A stretch of DNA of 64,000 bases from Pomphorhynchus laevis (taxonomy: Eukaryota; Acanthocephala; Palaeacanthocephala; Echinorhynchida; Pomphorhynchidae): positions 60,412 through 124,411 of the forward strand of contig WNNJ02002921.1 of the NCBI GenBank assembly GCA_012934845.2, given 5' to 3'. Position numbers and translations under genes: made by a program. Below the pieces are notes generated by a model. That model did no database searches and was not told the origin of the DNA. It saw only the letters and a program-made list of their open reading frames with translations. This document shows positions 20,540 to 30,700 of the stretch, piece after piece (positions within the stretch are counted from its first letter, which is position 1; each line of letters begins with the position of its first letter).

Positions 20540-22870
20540 CTTAATGCTCATGCAAAGGACAGCGCCTAGGATTTTGGCACCGAGAAATGCCAATTTTGTG
20601 GAAAGTCCTATCACCATCGATCCAAATGCCCGGCCAAAGACGCCAGTTGCTACAAATGTGGAAAGCGCGGTCATTTTGCACACGTGTGTAGATTATCGCA
20701 AACTCAATGCTCAGTTCTAAGTGTGAATACACAAGCAACCTTATACCCGCTAACAATACACGGATACAGTTCGGTACACGTGAAAATTGGTAATATCAAG
20801 ACATCCGCCCTCGTCGACAGTGGCAGCCTAAGCAACTTTATCTCCTCAGATACGCTCAATCGCCTCAATATTCAGATATACCCCTCAAAAAACACCATCA
20901 ATCTAGCCTCTGCTTATCAAACGTCAACAACCATTGACCATTGTTATTTAAGCATGCATGTTGGACATAGACTCTATAGAGGAATAAAGCTCCTGGTGCT
21001 ACCTAAACTATGCTCACTGCTCATCCTTGGTCAGGAATTCATGAAAAGGAAAACAGATTTACCGAATCTGACGCATTTCCAATGCCAAAAATCAATGATC
21101 TCATAAAGCAACTAGCAAAGTATAAATACCTTTCCACTAAATAAAGAAGAAAAAGTATTTATTGCCTTCGAGGCCAATGGCCAGCTGTACCAGTATAAGA
21201 GAATCCCGTTCGGCCTTACAAACTCAGTGGCCGTTTTTCAGTGAGTCATGACTAGCATCATTCAGGATAACCATCTCAGTGCAACCTTTGTTTACGTCGA
21301 CGATATTGTAGTGGCTAGTGGAGATATGGCGGAACACGATGCTAACTTAGAGGCCTTCCGAAAGGTACTTGATAAGTACAAGATGAAGCTGAATCACGAG
21401 AAGTGTTCCTACTCGATATCAAAGTTGACATATCTAGGTCATCTCATACATGATGGCAAAATCCAACCAGATCCTGAAAGACTGCAGCCACTTCTTGACT
21501 TCCCTTCTCCAACGTCACTTTAGACACTAAAACGCCTCACTGAGATGCTCTCGTACTATAGCCAGTGGATACCGCTCTACTCAGAAGCAATCCGCCCACT
21601 CCTAAACGCTGAAAGTCTTCCTTTGACCGAAACACAGAACACCTGCCTGAACCAAGAAGGTAGACCTGTTGCATTCTTCTCGCGAACATTAAACAAAACC
21701 AAGCAATTACAGTCAGCAATATAATGTGAGGCCGCAGCCAAAGTCGAATCGATTAGGACATGGAGATACTTTCTAATAGGTAGAAATTTTACTATAATTA
21801 CATATCAACAAGCTATCTCTTTTCTGTCCGGAGCATCATCCAAAAACCGCATTAAAAACGACAAGCTTACGCACTGAAGACTAGAGCTCTCAAACTATAC
21901 ATTGATATACAATATCGCCCCGGACGGAAAAACATCGCCGCAAATGCTCTGTCTCGTCCCACACGTGCTGTAACATAAACCTCGCTAAAAGACCTACACA
22001 TCTTACTATGTCATCCTGGGATCACATGCCTGAATCACTTCGTCAAGCAAAGGAACCTGCCATACTCAATAAACGAGGTCCGAAAAGTATGTATGGAGTG
22101 TTCCACTTGCGCTAGACTCAAGTCTCGATTTCACAGACCTCAGCAATCTCAACTAATCTTAGCCAGAAGACCATTTGAACGTATATCAATGGACTTTGTT
22201 GGTATAAAGCATACCACTGATCGTGATAAATTCATGCTAGTAATTGTTGACGAGTACTCACGCTATCCATTCGTCTATCCCTGCGAGAATACCTCCTCAT
22301 AGATGATAATCAATTGCCTACAAAAGTGTTCTCTCTTTCCGGAGCAACGAACGCCGTACACTCGGACCCAGGGAGCTACTTTATGTCAACTGAACTACGC
22401 GACTTTATTTGGAGCAACGGAACCATTATTTTCCATTCTACCCCATATCATCCCATTGGAAACGGGCAATGCGAGAGAGTTAACGGAGTAGTATGGAAGA
22501 CCATCCAGCTCGCTCTACGATCCAGAGGACTCACTGATGCTAACTGGAAACTAGTTCTGAATACAGCCTTGCACTTTATTCGATCACTACTCTGCATCTC
22601 AACCAATTGCACCCCGCACGAGAGAATGTTTAATTTCCCGAGAAAGTCCAGCAATGGTTACTCGATTCTGGAATGGCTAATATCAGGCCCTGTTAACCTT
22701 AGAAACTTTGTACGTCAATAAAAGACCGACCCTCTAGTGATACACGTCGAAATTCTTCCCTCGACACCTCACTTCTTCAGGATCCGCTACGAAGACGGGT
22801 CGGAAATCAACGGTGTCGACATCTGACCTGGCCCCCGCCAAGTCAACATTATGTGAAGATTCGCTTCCAA
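20540..22870 (+). mobile_element. Ty3/gypsy-type LTR retroelement fossil (internal pol region)
   Basis: In order on +: two CCHC zinc knuckles of a nucleocapsid (about 20597-20700), an aspartic protease domain (20700-21106, active site ALVDSG), an RT remnant with its YVDD catalytic box (21170-21523), RNase H-like sequence (about 21650-21960), and integrase with zinc-binding and DDE-type core pieces (about 21990-22720). Family: Ty3/gypsy. The element is broken in many places, has lost part of the RT, and no LTR pair is evident, so it is an old fossil. Confidence 0.85.
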
Positions 22871-23430
22871 CGGATCATACAGGATAGTCAAATTCTGACA
22901 ATGAACTGCCAACTAATAAAATGACAACCAAATCAAGTCAACCAGAAAGCGATACGCCAAGCCCACATAAAATACTACATTAACCCCTTAAGCAAGACAG
23001 AGAGGAATGATGATCCCTTCAGCTTCCGTCCCGAACGTTCGTACAGAGGACGAATAATACGCAGGAGGAATTGGAATTAAGGACCGCGAGAATGTAATGA
23101 CTTATTACTGACTTCTTTAACTACTGTAGATTTTAACGAATAAAACCTTCTGTGGTTCGTTGTCTCTATTTTACAATGATTCTTAGTATGATAATTTGAA
23201 AGACTGTTTAAGGCTATCTGAGAAGACAGTAAATCTGGAGACACTATAGCCAGATAATCCGCGTTAAGTGCGCATAAGTCGTACTCGTTAAACAACTGAG
23301 ATACTAATGCAACTCAGCAACAGAAAAAGGAGAAAAGTAGCTGACATGATCACCCTGTAAGAAGCCCTCTAAAACGTTTTAAGATTGAGCTATAGGAAGC
23401 GGCAACTTAGCTGCATGTTGCTAGGAAGTT
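22870..23430. other. Flank of the gypsy fossil, unassigned
   Basis: There is no convincing frame. It may contain residual 3' sequence of the fossil, but I could not match it to a 5' counterpart. Confidence 0.35.
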
Positions 23431-23439
23431 TGTTTAATT

Positions 23440-24740
23440 ATAAAAAATGATCTATAGTATCGAACGCTCGCCTAAAATCGATAAAGGTGACATAAGTATA
23501 TTTATGTTGAGCAAAATTTCGAGTAATTTTATCCCGGCTAACTTCAATTGCGTTAGAATGAAATTGACATATAATTGGCAACTAACGAATTTGGAATCAT
23601 CTGCCAAATTATGTTGTTGGATGGCTGGTGCATATTTTTGGATTAAAGAAATCAAAGACAGTATAGCCATTGCAAATTCTGCCATTGCAATGGATCCCCT
23701 TGAGTGAATCCCTCGGATGTCCAAAGACTGTATCCACCAAGAGAGTTAGCCAGATCAATTAAATAATGACCGAGTTGTGTCAACATGCTCTTCCATATTA
23801 TTGTATCGCCGCACGATGCACCCGCACTTCCTTTTGTCTTTTTCGCTGCCTTAATTATATAGGCATCGTCAATGACCGAAAATATGACGGAATAGTGATC
23901 CAGTTGACTTGATATATATTTGCATACGAATGCTGCAGGATTTGCTTGGGAGGCTATGGAATGTAATAGCTTTAGGTGTTGTTTGACTGTGATACCATCA
24001 ATTACATCAATAGGTCTCAAGTCCTAGTGGTATTTTTTGGCTCATGTTCGGAAGTTACTGCTGTAATTTTCCCGACATCATTAACTGCGCATACTGTTTA
24101 CGCCAATCTAGACATTTCGAGGCTTTACCATATGATAATGATTTACCTTGGAGGGCTATTGCTTCTTCGAACAACTCGTTATATCTTTTTTTGCTGCCAG
24201 ATTATTCGTCTGCGCTCAATCGTCTCGCGCACAATAGATACCTTTCTTGATGGAATTCGCTGTAGTACACATTGTTAGAAAATCACCGCTAATTTTAGTA
24301 TTTTCATCTTCAGAGCACTGTGATGCAGAACGATAAGAACCAGACAACGTACGAACGAATATGTTGATGGCGTTGCAGCGTGGCAGATTCAAAATGTTTG
24401 GCCGCCACTGGATCACCGCATCATATATTGTCGAAATGGCCTCCAGGCTCGACATGTATAACTAAATTGTGCTCATCCCTATCCACTGCAGGTTCCATGG
24501 TATGAGCTGCTGAACCCGAGCCGACCAGTACTTGATCGCTGTCCAGGTTGGAGGCCGCCTGTATGTGGTTATGAGTATCGGCTTCATTTGCATATTATTT
24601 GTTTCTACAGTTAGTCGCGAGACAATTTGTACATGTACGCTTCGCTTTTGAGCATTTACACTCCTTGCATCGCAGCGGTGCCGTTACATTTGCAGCATTT
24701 GATGATTGAAGCTGGTTTTCCGCGCGGCATTGCTGTATTG
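23440..24740 (-). mobile_element. REL-endonuclease LINE (H), 5' half, degenerate
   Basis: On minus the order is: a Cys-rich N-terminal motif CKECKCSKAKRTCTNC (about 24668-24621); a helical segment with YDAVIQWRPNILNLPR (in 24455-24216) that parallels FNDVVRWKPNLFRLPL of LINE L; RT fingers with KTKGSAGASCGDTIIW (about 23850-23790); and EGFTQGDPL (motif B) near 23715-23690. The middle of the RT is deleted, since fingers and motif B are almost adjacent, and the 3' half is absent. Several stops interrupt it. It is the only REL-endo copy here that retains the N-terminal Cys-rich motif. Confidence 0.7.
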
Positions 24741-24799
24741 TATGTATAATCTCTCTGATGCAATATTGACAATTGTTTTAAATTCATTTTTTATTGATT

Positions 24800-25950
24800 T
24801 AATAATATACATTTTAGAGGTTACCCTCAAATTGATCACATATAAGATAATAATCACCTAGTCAATGAATCAATCATTAAGCATACATCGTCATGTCTGT
24901 TAGTAGAAAAAGTATTACGAAACAGCTCATGTTAACATAAAGGGAATTTTCCTTTTTATATAGACCACTGAATTAGATTACTCGTCTGGATGATCCCTTG
25001 CCGCTTTTGAACACGTTCGTAATATTTTTCGAATTTTTGCGGCTCATTATATTTAAAAACTGCATCTTGAGTTTGACTACTACTAAATCGAGCAAATATT
25101 GAATATACGTTAAAGTCTTAAAATGTTCGCTCGAATAATTCACCCCAAGTCCTATGCACGCTACCTATATCTATACGTGATTGTTATTATCTAGTTTTAG
25201 AAGCCTCTGGTAGTGATGCAAATCTAGTTTAACTTCAACCCGACAAAATACGTCAGACAAAGTAGCAGCAACAACGTATTTAAGTGTCATTCTGTATCAA
25301 CGGTGAGCCCATCGCTAACAGCTAAGTGCTTATCAACATCGATTTGTGAATCACAAACACAAAATGTGGACCATAAATATCTAGACGTTAAGTTGCTTCG
25401 AAAACAATGGAATCCCTGAATTCCGTCGGACCCAAATTATAATTGTTTTTAAAAAGTGGAAGAGCACTAAACCAAGATGAAGCACCATTTACTGTAGCGT
25501 ACGAAATTGCTTTATGATATTTTCATGTTTTTTTAGACATAACCTTGGAATATCGTCTTGAATGCTGTCATGCGTTTGTCAAATATATATTGACATTGAT
25601 ATATTGGCATACTTGATTTTGCACACCATTAAGTTCGATAATTCAGACCTTATTGCAGATAAGGTGACAGCACATATTTTAATCGATTATTAAACGTCGG
25701 ATCAGAGACGCCAATGCAATCAAGCAAAAGCGATGAGGCCAATATTATCAATGAGTTGTCATCAATTTGTTGACCTAAAAACGTTAGGGTAAATTTATGA
25801 AAGATGACATTACTGAAATCTCGTACTTTTTAGTCATCACACTGCAAACTGCGCATAAATTGGAGCCATTTCAATTGCATAGACTTTGTATATCCAGAAA
25901 ATACTATAGGGGATAAATCTGATTTCAGCAATGCGCTCAGCCAACCAAAA
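24800..25950 (-). mobile_element. REL-endonuclease LINE (I), C-terminal remnant, heavily decayed
   Basis: Minus-strand reading gives, with frame changes and stops, LSDVFCRVEVKLDLHHYQ (about 25270-25215, cf. LSATCKAIEIEPVLLPVE in LINE M) and an LFERTF.DFNVYS-like nuclease motif near 25130-25090. DAVFKYNEPQKFEKYYERV follows at about 25060-25010. Upstream parts (25380-25900) match only loosely. In minus-strand order it precedes LINE H, so the two lie head to tail, like L and M on the other strand. Confidence 0.55.
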
Positions 25951-26330
25951 CAAATGCGTTCAGCCAACAAAGCTGCTGGGATAGATAATTTATGCGCTAA
26001 ACAGTTAGAATCAACCATTCATATTTTATTAAAATATTGGACTGATCTATTCAACCTTCTTCTTACGGAAAACACAGTACCTATCACTTGGCGTGATGGC
26101 TTTATAAAAGTCCTCTATAAAGGCAGAGGTGATCGTAATTATTGGTACGCGTATAGAGGCATTGTCATTTTGAACCAAAGCTATAAGTTACTGACTCATG
26201 TTATGTACATGCGGCTTTTAAATATCGAGAACACTAAATTCCATTAAAACAATATGGTTTCCGTCTACATAAATCCACATCTTACGCAATTGAAGTTATC
26301 CTAGATAAAAATACTCGAAATTTTGCTCGA
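25945..26330 (+). mobile_element. LINE RT finger fragment (J)
   Basis: The frame 25954-26247 encodes SANKAAGIDNLCAKQLE, VPITWRDGFIKVLYKGRGD and AYRGIVILNQSYKLLTHVM. A further piece, QYGFRLHKSTSYAIEVI, follows after a frame change (about 26250-26300). These are RT fingers blocks 1 and 2. Motif A and the rest are missing. It is truncated at both ends; clade not determined. Confidence 0.7.
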
Positions 26331-26479
26331 CATGGATAGCTCTTTATCTCGCGATTACCGACTATTGTCCGCCTCGAATGGACCCTCAGGTGTGTGTGAG
26401 ACCCTGAGTATTTCAGACGGAAGGTAGCGAACTGGTGTAGGCTTGAGGGATCAGATTCCCATTGCCCGTCATTATATAA

Positions 26480-27540
26480 TTCGATTTAATTTTATCATTT
26501 TTTACCTTCTTCGACCTTGTTCATTTCTTCCTTGCATGTAACATTATGTAACGGTTTTGTGTCTTTATTAAGAAAATTCTTTCTTTACGGTTTGACACTT
26601 CCAAGAATTGTTTTAAATTGTTTTACATTTTACACCATATTAGAGAGTGAATCTACGTACAAGTCGTCGAAACTTTATTTAGTATTAGAAAAATTACTTT
26701 TAATTTTTAACAAAAAAATGGATGACATCATAATTTAGTCAATTTAAACCATGACAGGTCAAAATTGTAAAGTTATAATAATATACTAACTATTCAAAGC
26801 TGTGTAAAGTTGGGTTTGCTTTGACCAATATAAACGGTTCTATTGCTGTTTAAATTTTAATTAATTATATTTTAAATTGGAATTTAATTAAAAATCGATA
26901 TCATGAGGTATATTTAGTAACCTTTTTAAATTTGTAATTTAATTTTTATTTCTAATTTGTATTAATTAAATGATAGAGAAATGAATAACTTGCTTGGTTA
27001 GAAAAGCGTATTAGATCTGTAAAAATTGAATAAATAAAAATCAGTATTAAAATATATAATCATTTAGATAACAATTGGATACATTTACATTATATCAATG
27101 TAAATAGATCTAAGTTCTGTTTTACCAACCAATAAGACGCGTAAATTGAAGCGCTGTGTAAACTGTCTAAACCAATCAACGCTATTGCTTACTATAATTT
27201 GGTTGATGCTTTGTTTTCATTTACATTTTTTATTACTCACGTTTCCATAATTAATTGCTAAAACTAAAATTTAAAGAAATTGTATTAGTAAAATTTTAAG
27301 TTATGAAAAAATTTTAAATTGAATAAAAAATATTAAAATGATTTTAAAAATGACTTACACATAATAAATGCTTCCATTTTAATTGTACAGATTAAAATAT
27401 TCGATTGCATTCTTATTTAGGTAAGAATGTTTTGTTAATTTTTTTGTTAATATTTTAGTTAATATTGTAAATATTGCTTAAACGAGCCGAAATTGTGTAA
27501 TTTGATATATAAGTCAAATATAAACCAGCATTTCGGCGAC
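26480..27540. other. AT-rich DNA without recognisable genes
   Basis: Only short frames and A/T runs. I see no protein motif or tRNA. Confidence 0.5.
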
Positions 27541-27557
27541 AATGAGTTCAGCAGAAG

Positions 27558-27645
27558 CAGTAACATGACCGAAAACACTAAATGTAGGCGTGGGATCACT
27601 GCTGATGAGGTCCACTTACGCTGATTGTAGTGTACAGTGATACTG
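27558..27645 (+). ncRNA. Permuted hammerhead-ribozyme-like motif, independent example
   Basis: Same layout as 18172-18252 but different sequence: outer stem CAGT 27558-27561 with ACTG 27642-27645; stem II GACC 27567-27570 with GGTC 27609-27612; GAA 27571-27573 (plus one extra A); stem III ACACTA 27575-27580 with TAGTGT 27628-27633; inner stem GCGT 27588-27591 with ACGC 27618-27621; stem I ATCACTG 27595-27601 with CAGTGAT 27635-27641; CTGATGA 27602-27608; H17 = A at 27634. The 7-nt linker after stem III (27581-27587) equals that of copy 2 in length, and the stem I 3' strand abuts the outer stem in both. The extra A after GAA and the 4-bp stems make activity less sure. Confidence 0.5.
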
Positions 27646-27860
27646 ATAGGATTTTAGTTAATATTATAAATTTAGTTAATACTATATTTTTAGTTAATAA
27701 ACAAGTATATACAAGCAGTCATTAAATATGTCTTCTTACATGTCGATTCTTCTCGATTATTGAAGAGATATATTTTTTATTGACAAATTGACATATTATA
27801 TGGAGTTCATAAGTCATATTATAACTAAAAGCCGATAATATTCCTTCAATATTTCGGCTA

Positions 27861-28002
27861 CGAGCAGCAGCCATTTTCAAGAAAATTGTAAGTATTTAAG
27901 AATCAGTACAATTTTTTAACTAGTTTTTTTTAACCAGACTGGTTAAAAAAATTGTCTTGATTCTTAAATACTTACAATTTTCTTGAAAAGGGCTGCTGCT
28001 CG
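27861..28002. repeat. Foldback repeat with arms of about 45-60 bp
   Basis: CGAGCAGCAGCC followed by TTTTCAAGAAAATTGTAAGT on the left arm (from 27861) recurs as the reverse complement on the right arm (to 28002). A short T-rich loop lies near 27925-27940. One or two mismatches. No coding potential; a foldback transposon/MITE or palindromic scar. Confidence 0.75.
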
Positions 28003-28009
28003 TTATAAT

Positions 28010-28780
28010 ATGTATTATAAAAATACTAAAAATGTGAATTCTTTACTGTTCATTTTCAAAATTCGGCAGCATCTATCGAAATATCAATTTTCCAATAAAA
28101 AACCCTTTCTTGTTGGTTCAATTTAAAATACTTATATGATAACAAGATATAGCTGCGAATCGACACACCGTTTAAATAAATATTTTTGTCTTCGATTTAT
28201 GAAGTTTTATCCTGAAGGAAGCTTTTATGTTTAAAATTCTTTATTTGTGGATGCATAAGGCAATTAGTAAGAAATATGATTATAGATACGACAGTATTAG
28301 CGCTTTAAAATATGTAATATGTGAATATTATGTATAATATCATATTATATTAATATATAGATATATAGATATATACTATAATTGCTTCAGTGTGTTTAAA
28401 GACTTGAAAAGGACTATAAAACGTCCTTAAAAGGACGTTTTGAAAACTTGACGACTTGAAAAGGATTATAGTCCAAAATTTGTCCTTACTTTTGCTCTCG
28501 AAGTTTAAACGCCCTGAACAATTAAAGAGCACATCAAAAGTATCGTTGGACAATATATTATAAAATATTGTAATATTTAATATATTGTATGTGAATAATT
28601 AATATAATCAATAATTAATATTGCTAATATTAATGAAATAGCTGCTAATTATTTTAAATTAATTATTGAAACGAATTAAAGTTAAGTTGCGTCACAATTG
28701 AAAAAATGATTATTAGCTTTCTTCAAAATCATTTAAATAATTTAAAATTGCTTTAAAGACCTATCTCCCGTTTGTGTTGT
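28010..28780. other. AT-rich DNA with small repeat debris
   Basis: Contains a short stem-loop around CGTCCTTAAAAGGACG (28421-28436) with a GACTTGAAAAGGA-type repeat on both sides. At about 28718-28745 a scrap (CTTCAAAATCATTTAAATAA) matches the Penelope-like element coding sequence at 49803-49822. No gene recognised. Confidence 0.45.
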
Positions 28781-28784
28781 GCGT

Positions 28785-29362
28785 TTATATAATGCGCTCA
28801 TAAGATCGATATTATAATATGTGTCGCCAGCAGTCTTTCCGTGTACGCGTATAGAACTTAATCAATTAGAGGGCATACTTCGATGGTTTACGAAATTATG
28901 TCCTCAGGTACGATATCTTTCCTATGAGACACGAATAAAAAGTTTGAATATGCCGACAGTGCGTGAACAGTTCTTTCTTTTCGACCTTCTAGCTATGTAT
29001 CGAATAATTAACGAAGATAAAAATTTTCAAGCAAACAGAGTTGAACTCAATGAACGGGATGGACATAGAGGACAAACGAAAGTACTAGTAGTACATGAGC
29101 ACGAAAAATACCCTCGTCAATTCCGACTGTCCCATCGAGCAGTGAATGTTTGGAATCGTCGTCAAGTTGATGTCGTTGCGGTTCATACAATCAATGAATT
29201 TTAATCCAATATAAAGAGCTGGATTCGAAATGAGAACAGGTGGTGGTTGCTGCAGTACCCATGGTTCTGAATTATTTTTTTGATTTTTTTCTTGTATTAA
29301 TTTGTTTTTTTTTGTGTGAGCGGTCAAAACAGCCTTATGGTTATGACTTGTAATAATATAAA
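28785..29362 (+). mobile_element. LINE family A, 5'-truncated 3' end
   Basis: Frame 28821-29204 encodes SPAVFPCTRIELNQLEGI, YETRIKSLNMPTVREQF and HRAVNVWNRRQVDVV. These are the thumb and C-terminal blocks that align with residues 150 onward of the copy at 3-881 (VFPYTKKEFNRLESILRR, LSHRALNAWNTL). After a T-rich 3' UTR it ends with GGTCAAAACAGCC and ATGACTTGTAATAATA, as in copy A. It is strongly 5'-truncated, which is typical of LINE insertion. Confidence 0.75.
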
Positions 29363-29364
29363 CG

Positions 29365-30700
29365 GCTATATCTGCAACTGTTAAAATTGCGCTATTTACG
29401 ATCCAAATAAATAACAGTACCTGTTGATTGGATCAAACCAATAAAATAATAAATAAAAAATACAATATACCAATAAAAAATGATTATCATTTGTTTGTTG
29501 ACTAAATCATAAAATCACGACTTCATTAAGTAATTTGATTAATGTGTTGATTAAACTTTTATAAAATTATCGCTAATTATTTTTCTGCTGTCAACTGCCA
29601 TCACTCTTTTATGCTTATTTGATAAGAAAATTCAGGTGTAAGAAAAATCCTTTTAAGTGAAAAGACTTCTACACAGCTCGTGCTCTCCTAGAGCACCGAC
29701 CTTATAAAATATAACTGCGAAATAAACAATACATTTAATTTGCATAAATCCTGAAGCAGTAAAAATAACTAATTTATCCTCTCTCTATCTGTAACGTTCA
29801 CAACACAGCGAAGCGACATCGAACTCTAAAAACGAAAATGTAAACGCATAAATTTCTCTCAAAATTTCTGCTTATGCTTGCAACATAAGCTCAGAAGACT
29901 GTCAATCAAAATGAACAGATGTGCATTCATAATATATATAAATAGATAAAGAAAAAAGCCCTAAAAATAAATCTATCCAATCACCGCCAACCCCGCAAAG
30001 CATTTTATCAAAAACAAATACAAGAGTGTACCATATCCTTATATTTTTGATCGTTTTAAACATCAACCAGCAAAGTAGATGCAGCAACAACTTGCCTACT
30101 ACATTCTCTGTTTCTTAACTTCGGTTTTATTGTTATTATGATTGCTCTGCTAAGTGACATATGAAAGGAAAACGGTAATCGTCGTTACTGAAGTATCTCA
30201 CGCTCTGCAGATATTCATCTTGTTATCCCAATCATTAACCTAAACTATAAACAGCCACTGTGCATCCCCTGTGATATCCCATCAGCACACAGTAAAGACG
30301 ACAGAGCCCACGACATATACATTGTCGGTAAGTTATTCAAAGCGGTAGCCGCATTTGCATTAAAGAACAAAAACGATTTGCGTCGCTTGCAATTTATGCT
30401 CAAATGAAGCTTAAATAGCGATTTTTAACATAAAAGAAAATTGCTATAGCATATAAAAAGCAAAATCACCGTGATTAAACAAATTATCATGCCGGTTGGT
30501 TATTGAAATCTCGCAAAATAACTAACCCTAACGGAGTGTATTTTATATTGTTACTTTTTCGTGGTGCACAGCAAAATTGTCCACAAAACAACGATTACTG
30601 TCGAAAAATATTGCCAAAATTCCGTATTATTTTGCAAAAAGTTATTTCCCTATTTGTGTATCAGTAAATCACGTACGTATTTGCTAGACCTAATAAAAAT
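29365..30700. other. Upstream flank of nanos
   Basis: No repeat and no convincing coding frame. It presumably holds the promoter and 5' UTR of the gene starting at 30701, but I cannot place the transcription start. The last 200 bases are pyrimidine- and A-rich. The start codon context is AAAAATATG. Confidence 0.4.

Noticed and set aside
26370-26475. Possible SINE or tRNA-like segment (GAGGGATCAGATTCCC)
   Set aside because: There is a B-box-like word but no A box, no cloverleaf and no second copy.
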